Source: Neodiprion pinetum
Taxonomy: Eukaryota > Arthropoda > Insecta > Hymenoptera > Diprionidae
NCBI RefSeq assembly: GCF_021155775.2
Contig: NC_060233.1
Location: forward strand, 6,552,501-6,616,500
Length of the DNA: 64,000 bases
Reading direction: 5' to 3'
Below, one piece after another: positions 53,601 through 61,900 of this stretch. The notes under the pieces were generated by a model that was not told the origin of the DNA, ran no database searches, and was given only the letters and a program-made list of their open reading frames with translations. Positions within the stretch are counted from its first letter, which is position 1; each line of letters begins with the position of its first letter. The position numbers and the translations under genes are program-made.

Positions 53601-56600
53601 TACCTTCCTCGTTAGATATATACGCGTTATAATTCGTCATTGCGCTTTTAGTAATCTAAAATAACTGTTTCTCTTGCAAAAAGGTTACTTCCAATTAGTC
53701 CGTGAATCCTGTCACTTTCTACAACAAAAGATGGCCGCATTGTTCACGAAACAGCCTTTCTTCTCCGATGATCTGATCCACAAATTACTGACCAGGCGTT
53801 CGTTTATCGCACCGCGGTGATCGTTAAGCGAATTCTCTTTGGACTTGCATGTGAAAATTCTCGCCTTGGAGATACGGGTACGAGTGAGATGGGAGTCGAC
53901 ATCCCGTATATCGAGTGATCAGAATCAATTACCAACGAAAGGAATGCCTTCGACGTCCATTCATCAATATCGATGTGAATTCACGCAATTATTGAAGAAC
54001 TCGTCACTGATCTCTTGCGGCAGCCTGCAACCACTCTCATGGTTCATCTAAACAAGATTCGAACATATCTAGTCTAAGCAAGTTCCTCCGGGAATTCGTG
54101 CCTGCAGCAAAACCGCAGAAATAAACGATGAATGAAAAATCGGAGTATAATGAGTACGAGTTGCTTCTGCGAATTCAATCGCCAGTCCAATTAACTTGAC
54201 GGGTAAATTGTATCTGGCATTAAGTAAGCAAGGAGGAGAAGTAAATGTGGACGCGTTGGTAATGACATTAAATAATCGAACTCTACCATTACGCCAACTC
54301 TCGTTTATATAGTTGGGACCATTGAGTGGGGACCAAAACAGAAACCGGTTCGAAAACAGCTGTTGCGGAATGAAAACCCGAAGTCTCGTCCAGATCTTGA
54401 CTATGTTGTATCTAAAATCGAGCGATATGCGGGGGTTTCGAACCGTGTTGCACATTTCGTTGGAACAGCTGTTAAATCGCCATGACACCTTTCGATGTCG
54501 TTAACCCAGGTGACAAGTGTCAAGTGCCAGAAGCGGCAAGTGACGTCACGTTTACGCGTGTCTAAGTGCCACGCCTAACGAATGGATCCACTGCCATTGA
54601 TTCTGACGCCCATCACCATACAACAAAGCATCACACCGCTCTTTCATCTATAAGACAGAAATTCCACCTTGGCATGGATTCTACACATCTGTACGTAACT
54701 CGGGAGATGTGGAATCACGGAGTGATCGCAAGTACCTGCACCTTTGGTTTTAAACTTTTCACCGTTTTCGAACTTTGAGGCAAGTGAAACGAGAGGAAAG
54801 CAAGCATGTTCGTTAAATGTTGTTCCTTCGTTTTTTTTACGTCCAATCGCAGATGGAGGGCTTCCAGTTTCGATAGCTTTCGACGAGTGTGCCAGTCGGG
54901 GAAACGGTGAGGTGAGAAAAGTGGAAAACCGATGCGAAGAACAATGACGATTGTCAGTGTTTAAAAGAAAATGGCGTGTACTCACGTTTCCTGGAATAGC
55001 AGCGCTGATGAAAAGCGCCAGGTTGTCTGGCCAGGGTAAAAGTTTGTACTGCTCCCACCACCTCTTCACGACCAGACTCACGTAAAAGCCCAGGACGAAG
55101 GACATTGGGATGGATTCGCTTGAATTTCCAAAGTAGTGTCGTATCCTTTCGAATATCCTGTTGACAAAAGCATTGTTCCAATAATTACGGGGCGATGGGC
55201 AAAAGCTCGATTAGATCGGACTCGGAAAAAGATTCTATCTTCAAATCTCGATGTATGATATAAAATTTTTTACGATCGCCGCAGTACAATGATCAGCTAG
55301 TCTTATAACGTGCCACGAGAATCTTCTCCGTTAATTATATAATGCACAAGCGTTACGTTCAACACACGGTCTTTGTTCAGCTTCGGATTCTTTCGCTACT
55401 GCACTGGTTTAAGTGGAGCAAGGTCGAGGCAACGCGGCACATTTGAAACGGGTTCCCTTTTCCTTCCAACACATGCCACGCGCTTGCAGTCCAATAAACT
55501 TTGCTCACGCCATAAAGCTTTTCGCGTCGTCAACGAGAAAATTGACGAGTGTCACTTCGTGCGGTTGAAACCAATATCGGAGAACCTCGACCCTGCACGT
55601 CGTGCACGTCGGATCAACTCAGAATGACTTTCGTCTCAAAGACGGTGAGTGAAATTGCACTTCTCGGCATTTCTTTATTACTTCTCGTTCTTCCGATGCG
55701 ATGTTACGTTTAAAATGCAGTCGTTACAGCTTGACTTGAAAGTTACGAAGCCGATCCGATACCGATAATTCTAACTGAATAGCTAAACAATGATACTGCA
55801 TCCGTAATGGTGCTCCGATTAACTGGAATGACGCGTGTCAGGCAGTTTACGGAAATTTATAAATAAAATTGAAAAACAGAATTCCTTGCGATCACGCCAC
55901 GACGAGTAAAATGGAACTTCGTTGGGTAAAGGACCTTTTCTTTGACGAAATCCAGGTTCTGAGAAAAGCTAACAATCAACATTTCTTCAAACCACGGACA
56001 GTCCCGTTTTAAAAATCTCCGTTCGAACCGTCAAACTCCATATGGATTAAAAAAACAAATCAGCTTGAAAATAATACGACTTGTTGCACACTTTAATGCC
56101 TTTTACAGTTCCATCAAGCTCGAGCAGTGAGTAATCAGGGGTAATAAATATCCCCTTCCAATCGCGGCTAATTAGTGAAGTCGGAATCTGGAACGGACAT
56201 AACGCTCTTCCAGTGATAGAACAGAAGGAGAGAAAAAAAAACCCAGTCCGCTTGGTTTACCTATCAAATAAGAGTTAGTCAAAACTGATAAAACATTCTC
56301 GACGACCTTGCGTACAAGACGATATTCCAAGCTTCAACAAATCGCGTCTGCGTCTTTAAGCCGTTGGGTACCTTAGCCCGCAGCTGCACATTAACTGGAA
56401 TCTTGAATACGTTCGATTCTACGTAAAGACGCATCCTGCTTACAGTTAGAACAATATTAGTTCAGCTCGGTACGAGATGCGTCAATAGTTCCTTGCCGGA
56501 GAGGCGATCCGTTAGCTCGACGGAACTTCTGTCAAGAGCTGACAATAAGTGCAGAGCTGACGATGAGAGAAAACTAAGGTTCGCGGCTTTATTATTTCCC

Positions 56601-58930
56601 AAGAATTTAAATCCCTCGGAGGTTCCGCAGTCAGTTCGCAAAGGTGGTCCGTGTGGTCATGTCCATTTTGCGAAACGCCTCTGCTTGTGCACGCTGGCAA
56701 ATACGAGGCTGATATTATTCGCGATGATCCGTCTCGCCTGCATCATCCGAGCATGTATTTCCTACGCTTGATTCATCGGACTCGACGTTATAAGCAAGTT
56801 GTATAAATATATAGCGTCCTAATAGGTGGTCCTCATTTGGGGGTCGGACAAATTTTTTATTGGGATATCCCTCAGATTTTTTTCAAATCATTTAAAAACA
56901 ATCTGTGTAAAGTTTAAAGCCTCTACGTCATCTTTCACGCAGATTTTTTTTTTTTTATTTTAATGATTTAGAACAGATCTGGGGGGCGCGGGCGTCCGAA
57001 TGAAAATTTGTCCCACCCCCAAATAAGGATCGCCCTAAATTACTGCAGGCAACGTCAGTCTCCGTGCCTGAAACAGGGCCTAGAATATTGTTATGCTCTT
57101 TCGGTTGCGAATGTTGTTTCAATGCTGCCGATTCGTTCGCGGAAAGAGAGCGAATTTTCGACTCGCTTTGCCACTTTCACTAACGCTTCGTATCCACGCC
57201 ATCGAATGCCCGTATAACATGATCGCCGATCCGTTCGAGAAAATATTGCAGCGCTGTTTGAAAAAACGACAGTTTACCAAGAATCATTGAACTCTGTGGA
57301 CACGCGTTACGATAACTCATCGTGACGTCCGAACATTTTCACGTAATCATCATTACAGAGACATTTGTCTGAGGATCGGAATAATTAGATACAAGTGGTT
57401 CGAATTGTCTCATTTTTGGATATTCTGAGAAGTAACGATCGTTGAATCGATACCCTGTCCGAAGTATAAATCATTTTGCAATCGTACGAGTGTGATTTTT
57501 CATCTAATTTGCGACTCGAGTCACGTGAGAAAAATGTGTGAAATTCTTTATTGAATATGGTCATATATTCTCCCAAATCCATCATTTTCAAGTCTCATTT
57601 ACTTCTCATTATTACTTAAAATCAATCTTCCGCAATGTAGAATCGACGTAGAATATTTTACCGCTAATTAACAGACGGCGTAAGGAGAGGATCTACCAGA
57701 TTGCAAGTTGTTGGGACGTTCACGGACCTTTCACCGAGATGATACGAACACGTTCCCAAATAGATATAAGACGCGTGAAGGGAGTGAAATAAAAAAAGTT
57801 CTAATTTTAGTGACGAAGATTAAAAACGAGATTCGTTTTCTTCGTTCTCGTTTAATTTTTTTTTTTTTTCTGTCCACATCTTCGTACTTCTGATGCAACT
57901 TTAAAACACCTGATCCATCCGTTCCCTCTGAACCGCAACGTCTGGGTCTAAAAAGAGCCTGTTAACTTGAATCCGATTTACTTTTTTCTTTATCCCTTTC
58001 TCCAATTTACGCCGAGATAAATAACGGGTTGCGTCTTTTAAATTTTATTTCTCTTCTGCTCGCTTGCCAACCAAGTTTTTTTAATTTTTTTTTTTTTCTT
58101 TCTCCCTCTTCCGAACCAGCGGAGCTTCTCGACGCAGAAAGTAATTATCGAGTCGACCGTTCCATCACCCTTTAAGGAACGCTTCAAGTCTATTTTTAAA
58201 AATTCGGGTACATCGTTCTTTGCTCGTTTTTGTTTATTAATCTCCGATTCCCGTTCCTTCATCGGTGTTTCCAAGGAGTGCACTCTCTTCTCTTGTACCT
58301 TGTGAAACCTCCACTTCGTTTCTGTTCTATGTCCTTTTTTCCAGGATTTATCAATTTCCGATCCAACGGTAAGCAGGAAGCAAAGTATATCGCAATTATC
58401 CGCTCAACGTTATTCACGATAAAACGTTTCACGTAAATTTAATTGCAAATATGATATTTCCCTACATGTCAACAGGTTTTTCCTGGTCGTAAATTGAACT
58501 GAGAACAAATTCGAGCCAAGCATTCGTTGGGCTGTGATCGGATTGCAGTCACGATACAGCTAGAATTACGATATAAATAACAACAGGAAGACCAAACGAT
58601 TGTCGGGAAGTCAGCCATCCCTTAGGTTCAAATCGAAATTCCGAGATGATTTATAAATTGATGTGACAATAATAAAATACCGTTCCAAAAATATAACAAT
58701 TTATCGGTGTATAATGGTCGTTGCAAAGAACGTTTCATTGGTTCTCAGTAGCAGCGCGTAACGGATCTCGCTAAATATATAGGTGTTAATTTCATAGCTT
58801 ATGTATACATGATACTTACTTTTGCTGGTCTTCGTTAAGAGCGTATCGATACGTGAAATTGATGATGTAGTAAACGATGAGATAAGCTATTAGCTCCCGC
58901 CATATCAATTTGTACACCGATCCTCGCCAC
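22686..58930 (-). CDS. Best: Bestrophin, calcium-activated anion channel (multi-exon gene, 5' partial)
   Basis: Nine minus-strand exons join into one reading frame of about 805 residues ending at TGA (22686-22688). Every visible junction has GT donors and AG acceptors, and the phases agree. Bestrophins are pentameric plasma-membrane or ER chloride/bicarbonate channels opened by cytosolic calcium. Family signatures seen: WRGSVYKL, IPMSFVLGFYVSLVVKRWW, LPWPD, IPLVYTQ-like VPLVYTQVVT, FYVGWLKVAEVLINPFGEDDDD and LIVDEMH-like MIVDEMH. The order and spacing of these blocks match human BEST1 from W24 onward, so only about 23 N-terminal residues are missing. Their exon was not found between 58931 and 64000 on a search for an MTVTY-like start. 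Insects carry several bestrophin paralogues and I cannot assign this one with certainty; the Best symbol denotes the family. The conserved core is in the first six exons, and the last three encode a long, divergent cytoplasmic tail. The gene spans more than 36 kb because of one 17-kb and several 3-6-kb introns. Confidence 0.95.
24240..24525 (-). repeat. Dispersed repeat family, full-length copy
   Basis: Read on the minus strand it starts in a T run followed by AATAGAGAAAATTAC, passes GGATTGGTTAAAAAGTATTA, TTCTTGTGGGTGAAACTACC, CCCCTTGACATGCC, GGTTTCCCTCCC and GTCTACTATAACATAT, and ends at GACCTGGGATACTTTCC. The same blocks in the same order occur at 53335-53612. It lies in the last intron in the same orientation as the gene. 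It has no coding capacity. Confidence 0.85.
24536..24660 (+). repeat. Dispersed repeat family, shorter inverted copy
   Basis: Contains CCCCTTGACATGCC, TAGTCTGCTATAACATATTA and ATCGACCTGGGATACC in family order, but skips the GGTGGTTTCACCC block. It faces the copy at 24240-24525 with only a short gap, so the two arms can pair in the pre-mRNA. Confidence 0.85.
24721..24979 (-). CDS. Best: Bestrophin coding exon: basic and serine-rich cytoplasmic tail
   Basis: Encodes ESVDTPLVERRKNWLQRQ to RSQRMGRQ, plus the first base of glycine. Acceptor CCACAG, donor GTAAAA (24715-24720), phase 0 in and phase 1 out. Notable parts are a basic stretch RRKNWLQRQITRMGSVR, a serine/tyrosine-rich region (SSSTTYSSGGGFFSR, NRHNSVYSS) and MSLYDRFVGQ; an MSLYDK-like block is also found in the tail of other insect bestrophins. 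The tail of bestrophins is cytosolic and regulatory, and the serine-rich basic context suggests phosphorylation, which is inference. The start codon is not in this exon; it is internal. Confidence 0.92.
24980..25322 (-). other. Best: Short intron of bestrophin
   Basis: 343 bases, GTGAGT donor and CCACAG acceptor on the minus strand. AT-rich; nothing else recognised. Confidence 0.85.
25323..25583 (-). CDS. Best: Bestrophin coding exon: end of the channel core and start of the tail
   Basis: Encodes 87 residues from AGYMIVDEMHEEHPEL to SAQDEVFADY, phase 0 at both ends, with acceptor TCCCAG and donor GTGAGT (25317-25322). MIVDEMH, YWDD and LPYTVASEQYR match the post-clasp belt that wraps neighbouring subunits in solved bestrophin structures. 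Conservation stops after about residue 42 of the exon. The rest (KGSAELYKIKESDALYANV and onward) is specific to this lineage as far as I can tell. An open frame on the plus strand over the same bases (25203-25625) is only the shadow of this exon. Confidence 0.95.
25584..27596 (-). other. Best: Intron of bestrophin, 2.0 kb
   Basis: GTATAA donor and CCCAG acceptor on the minus strand. AT-rich with short A and T tracts. The part 26760-27450 has fewer homopolymers and more CpG than the rest, but no motif strong enough to name. No gene seen. Confidence 0.8.
27597..27704 (-). CDS. Best: Bestrophin coding exon: transmembrane segment 4 and calcium clasp
   Basis: Encodes 36 residues: FCFYVGWLKVAEVLINPFGE, then DDDDIELNWLIDRHIK. 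Acceptor CCACAG, donor GTATAA, phase 0 at both ends. The run E-D-D-D-D (27633-27647) is the acidic calcium clasp, E300 to D304 in human BEST1, which binds the ion that opens the channel. It is fully intact. The clasp together with the fully conserved VGWLKVAE motif is the strongest single evidence that the gene encodes a functional calcium-gated bestrophin rather than a pseudogene. Confidence 0.97.
27860..27991 (-). CDS. Best: Bestrophin coding exon: transmembrane segment 3
   Basis: Encodes 44 residues from VVTLSLYAYFFAALLG to MYFPFFTALQ, phase 0 at both ends, with acceptor TTACAG and donor GTATAA. VVTLSLYAYFFAALLGRQF forms the membrane segment; human BEST1 has VVTVAVYSFFLTCLVGRQF at the same place. 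The following RAEGSVGKYEEPDMYFP is a short extracellular loop before the next membrane segment. It differs in sequence from vertebrate homologues, but its length is ordinary. Only a 155-base intron separates this exon from the next, the shortest intron in the gene. Confidence 0.96.
27992..33572 (-). other. Best: Intron of bestrophin, 5.6 kb
   Basis: GTGAGC donor, TTACAG acceptor on the minus strand. No nested gene recognised. It holds a palindromic nuclear-receptor-like site near 28574-28594 and a GC-richer block around 31600-31930. Open frames here (for example 29325-29582 and 31469-31771) have no recognisable similarity and look like chance. Confidence 0.8.
28574..28594. promoter_or_regulatory. 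Palindromic nuclear-receptor-like site
   Basis: TTGACC and GGTCAA half-sites face away from each other, separated by six bases. The right half reads AGGTCAAAGG, a near DR1 (HNF4/RXR-type) site. A second half-site TTGACCTTTT follows at about 28633-28642. Located in an intron of bestrophin; function not shown. Confidence 0.3.
33573..33811 (-). CDS. Best: Bestrophin coding exon: cytosolic helices and inner aperture
   Basis: Encodes LMMESEKKIF to CVPLVYTQ (79 codons) after two bases completing glycine. Acceptor TTCCAG, donor GTGAGC, phase 0 out. Conserved blocks are YWMPLVWATNIINRARKE, GALIGYD and VPLVYTQ, the last leading into transmembrane segment 3. By ungapped alignment to human BEST1 (DPILLQSLLNEM against SDQVVQTLLVEL), the narrow inner aperture residue I205 corresponds to glutamine here (codon 33672-33674). 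The aperture helps set ion selectivity and varies among paralogues (isoleucine in human BEST1, lysine in BEST2), so a polar residue is plausible rather than disabling. The exon lies at the 3' (low) side of the 17-kb intron. Confidence 0.96.
37483..37502. repeat. CA dinucleotide microsatellite
   Basis: About ten CA units, in the 17-kb intron. Confidence 0.9.
42108..42268. repeat. Tandem duplication of a roughly 77-base unit
   Basis: Copies at 42108-42185 and 42193-42268, period 85, share GGTCTTC, GATGTTCC, TGAAATGGATTAG and AACACCTT blocks. On the minus strand both copies stay open and encode a repeated NPFHG..EH.K block, but no start or wider gene is evident. Confidence 0.8.
47550..47760 (+). 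promoter_or_regulatory. CpG-rich block with TATA-like box, possible promoter
   Basis: TATATAAA at 47585-47592 is followed by a very CpG-rich stretch including GGCGCCGGCGCC. A second TATAAA lies at about 47884. The direction would be opposite to bestrophin, from inside its largest intron. No downstream gene is recognised on the plus strand, so this may be an enhancer or chance. Confidence 0.25.
48185..48542. repeat. Long inverted repeat (hairpin locus)
   Basis: Left arm 48195-48359 and right arm 48374-48530 are reverse complements over roughly 155 bases with few mismatches and small indels, separated by only 14 bases. Shared blocks include ATATCGAAGTCCACGTATC, GCAATTCTGAACAAAAACAC and ATTCTACGAA. 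Weaker similarity extends about ten bases beyond each arm. Transcribed in either direction it would fold into one long hairpin. It may be a fold-back transposon, a MITE or a hairpin-RNA gene. Confidence 0.9.
50624..50849. mobile_element. MITE-like element with TTAA-type flank (piggyBac-like)
   Basis: Terminal inverted repeats begin GGTAAGTGTACCA on the left and, read inverted, GGTAAGTGTACCA on the right; similarity continues for about 50 bases through TTGAC and CCCAATT. The left flank is TTAA (50620-50623) and the right is TTAC (50850-50853). TTAA duplications are the hallmark of piggyBac elements. Only 226 bases long, with no coding capacity. It lies 80 bases inside the large intron. Confidence 0.7.
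50930..51059 (-). CDS. Best: Bestrophin coding exon: cytosolic helices after segment 2
   Basis: Encodes DERGRLMRRNIVRY to LQHIVDV (43 codons) plus the first base of a glycine codon. The acceptor is TTTCAG. The donor used is GTCAGT (50924-50929), which keeps the frame into the next exon (DVG|LMMESEK). A stronger-looking GTGAGT four bases further on would break the frame, so the weaker one is inferred. D-E-x-G-R-x-x-R-R and the K-R-F-P block match bestrophins throughout animals. This part forms cytosolic and membrane-dipping helices around the pore. A MITE-like repeat sits about 80 bases into the following intron. Confidence 0.94.
51060..54985 (-). other. Best: Intron of bestrophin, 3.9 kb
   Basis: GTGAGT donor, TTTCAG acceptor on the minus strand. 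Contains a full-length plus-strand copy of the dispersed repeat family (53335-53612). The frame at 51566-51928 on the minus strand begins with TTG, lacks a recognised domain and is probably chance. Confidence 0.8.
53335..53612 (+). repeat. Dispersed repeat family, full-length copy
   Basis: Same block order as the copy at 24240. It contains an internal palindrome: GGGTGAAACTGCC (53439-53451) and GGTGGTTTCACCC (53483-53495), which could form a stem of about 13 pairs with a 31-base loop containing CTTGACATGCC. It ends in GATCTGGGTTACCTTCC. Confidence 0.85.
54986..55157 (-). CDS. Best: Bestrophin coding exon: outer loop, transmembrane segment 2 and channel neck
   Basis: Encodes IFERIRHYFG to ISAAIPGN (57 codons plus one leading base). 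It is bounded by an AACAG acceptor and a GTGAGT donor, and leaves in phase 0. The neck-lining positions known in BEST1 as I76, F80 and F84 are all present in SIPMSFVLGF (55085-55111). The following KRWWEQYKLLPWPD is the strongly conserved stretch hit by many Best-disease substitutions in humans. The segment before the neck reads RHYFGNSSES, where most bestrophins have YCDSY; the conserved cysteine is absent and an N-S-S glycosylation sequon appears at 55118-55126. Spacing to the neck is unchanged, so this is substitution rather than an indel. Confidence 0.96.
55158..58819 (-). other. Best: Intron of bestrophin, 3.7 kb
   Basis: GTAAGT donor, AACAG acceptor on the minus strand. Contains a MITE-like element with terminal inverted repeats (56823-57037) and several T tracts. 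No nested gene recognised. Confidence 0.8.
56823..57037. mobile_element. MITE-like element with TA-bounded terminal inverted repeats
   Basis: Left end TAGGTGGTCCTCATTTGGGG and inverted right end TAGGGCGATCCTTATTTGGG match over about 42 bases, both continuing into GGACAAATTTT. TA at both borders is typical of Tc1/mariner-type insertion. The 0.2-kb interior has T tracts and no open frame. Located in an intron of bestrophin. Confidence 0.75.
58820..58930 (-). CDS. Best: Bestrophin coding exon (first visible): transmembrane segment 1
   Basis: Encodes 36 residues from WRGSVYKLIW to ALNEDQQ, plus a split lysine codon completed in the next exon. It is preceded by CAG (58931-58933) and followed by a GTAAGT donor (58814-58819). 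The opening W-R-G-S aligns with W24-R25-G-S of human BEST1, and the hydrophobic LIAYLIVYYIINFTYRYAL is transmembrane segment 1. The exon starts with one base (G) that completes a codon from the missing upstream exon. Because 23 or so residues precede this point in all animal bestrophins, the true start codon lies outside the window. The N terminus normally packs on the calcium clasp, so it should exist elsewhere rather than be lost. Confidence 0.95.
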
Positions 58931-61900
58931 CTGGAACAGAGGATAAAAAAAAAAAAAATTTGTCATCAATTTTCACTTGTTATTTCCATCACTTTCTTAC
59001 CTCATTCACGCACGTGTCAAATGAAAAAAACGCTGAATCGCGTACAGCGAGAATCAACGCAATTAAACAAACTCTGCGTGCGGTGAGAAAAATTGAGTAA
59101 AACAGGTATCGTTAAAAAAACTGTTTGAAAAATTAACAACATCGACATCCGCGTTACGCAAACGCGTATAAAGTGCATGCCTCAGCTACTCAACCGATTG
59201 TTACGCTTGTTTACGGCATAATAATCAACCGTTAATGCAGGCCTGCGTTGATGAAAATTGTAGAATTTGATAATTCGTTATTGCTTGTTTTTTCCTCCGC
59301 GAAGTTTCACGGAAATCACGCTCGTCTATGCTTAGGAATAATGGCCGGGTAACCTGGGCGCAGGTTCAGGTGATGCAAAGAGCGGTGCCGTTAACGGATT
59401 CTTAAAGGCTGTGTGCCAAGAGAATAATTGTACGATGCCAAGCGGGCATGACCTTTCTTCTTTCGCTGGTTCTAAACAGTTTGCAAATGCCGATACGCTC
59501 GACTGAACCAGATCAATGACCATCAATTTCCCGGACCAACGTGCAACCTGCCTTCCAGCTAACTCTGCAGAGACCAATCAGACACATACACGTGTATGTG
59601 TCGCATTTGCTCGTATCAACGTTTCGGGTATTCGATAAACCGGTATAGAATTTGATTTAAAATAAGTGAAGTTAGAATTTTTTAAAATTATAATGACTCA
59701 ATGTTTCGATAATTGCAAACGCACTTTATCGACGTCTTCATTGGAAGATCGATGCTTTGTTTACTCATGTTTTTAAGACGGAGCTGGAGATGAGAATGAT
59801 AAAATCTGGAGAGAAGATGTTCAGTTGCATTAAAGCCAATTCTTTGCGTACGGTTTTGCATAATAAAAAGTTATAAATAGTGACAAGGCAGATTCTGCGA
59901 ATGTTTGAAACGCGTTAACGAAACATGTGCAAATATTTAGCCAAGTTATTCGCGTCGGATGAAAGTTTTCTCGGTAAATTATTATAAGAATCGACGCTCC
60001 CCGTCATCCTGATCACAAAAGTTACGAGGAAAAGAGAAATCTTGAATCGAATCGCAAGGCTAGAGATTTTTTTATCATTTCTTTCTGCTTTTCTAACTTT
60101 TAATTCAAGAGCGATACACAACCGAGTTGCGAAAATGGTGCACGGTGTCGGAAGCCGGTGGAATAATCGCGCATCCCATGCGAGAATGAACTAGACAGCA
60201 AAGTGTACGTGTAAATTTAACACGTGTGTGAGCATCGAGACCCAACGGACATCCGGTGAATTGAACCACGTGTGCAAAGACCGGAACTACGCTGCAGTTC
60301 GTCGATGGCAGCCTCGCGTCTGATAGAATTTGAGAGAAAATATAAAGATGAAGGGGCCGAATGGCGAACCGGAAAGAATCGAGTGAGAGTAATTTACTAG
60401 AAAATACTAGTCTTGTTATAAAATATTGTGGGTCTTTTTTCGTGATATATTTCAACCGCTAAAAAATCATGTCATTTGATTGATTTTTAACTAAAGCAAA
60501 TTTACGTTTCGCCGAGAAAAAGGTGCCTTTCAAAGTGGAATTAAATTTATTAAACATTATTACTTGTAACGATTAAAAAATAAATTTGCTCACGAAATCC
60601 TTTGGAAAGTAAAAATTGACCCGCAATATTTTCGCTGTTAATCTCGACGAAAAGCAAATTTCTACATAATTTCAACTTTAACCTTGAATAACTTTTGCAA
60701 TAGTTGAGTTGTCAAAAAATTACAAGAGACGTTTTCTGTAGACCATCGAATTCCCTACAAAAATATGTATCGAACATTTATGTACATTACCTCGTTACTG
60801 AGGTAAAGAATTCAAAAATAACTAAAATGATTTTGGCGTGTTGATTGAATGGAAAATGAAAAATTACCTTCAGGAACCACTAAATATTACCATTAAGGGC
60901 TAAAATTATAACAGGCGTCTTATTTTCTCTTTAAACGTGTGACTTTGAAGAAGAAAGATAAGTCGATTTTTTTTTTATTTGAATCACTCTACCGCATATA
61001 TTAATATTGATGATAAATCGATCCCATCTCACGGTTAGATAATCGTTGATCATTTTCACATTGCATAATACGTACGATTACATTATTTTTTAAGTGATTT
61101 TTATTATTTTTTTTTTTTTTGGTTTTTTCGTTGCTTTTCTTTTCCGTGCACAGAGAGAGAGCCGATCGCAGACCGGATGTGCCGGTCTTCAAACGGGACT
61201 CAGAGGATAAGTCCAACCCAACCTGAGATTCCGAAGATGCGAGAGACTTTATCCCGCTAGCTGTTATTCACTTTCAATTGAACACCTTCGTCGCTTATAC
61301 GCTGCACATTGAGAAGAGTCGCAATCCTTTCGGGAAAAGTTGCGGGGACTCTGGGTCAAGGTGAAGCCTTAATTCGTCCCAAGAAGTTGATCTTCTCGAA
61401 AATACTTCGCTAATGTGTAATAATTTATACGTCTGCTCAATTATCGTGCGTACATGTAATCTGACCCACAAAACAAAGTATCGAAATTGTTTTTGACACG
61501 AAAAAAAAAATTTCGAAACTATCCTGACGTTTGAAATTTAATTTAATTAAATCCAGGAAATTTAAAACTCGATATCGTTTAGATTTTCCGAAATCTCTTT
61601 TAATGGTTCTGAGATTTTTTTTTTGTACGTAGAGCTTGCAAGTGATACTTGGAATAAATATTTTTTGCATATCGAGTTTTAAACACAAGATACAAAAGCT
61701 TTGAAATTCTAAAACAGGCTAACTGTTTTGCGGTACTTTTGCACTGTCTATATAACGGCAGCTTAATTCCAGAGGTATAAAAATCCAAAGATATGATAAA
61801 ATTTGCTGTGAAAATTTTGTGAAAATAATTTTAAAAGAGAAAATAAATTTGAAATTCGATTTATCGACTGGTTAAATTCTCGTTAGGAACTTCGGACTAA

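Noticed and set aside
60001..60121. ATG near 60007 as the start codon of bestrophin
   Set aside because: It reads MTGSVDSYNN, unlike the conserved MTVTYT start, and has no donor in a suitable phase that I could identify.
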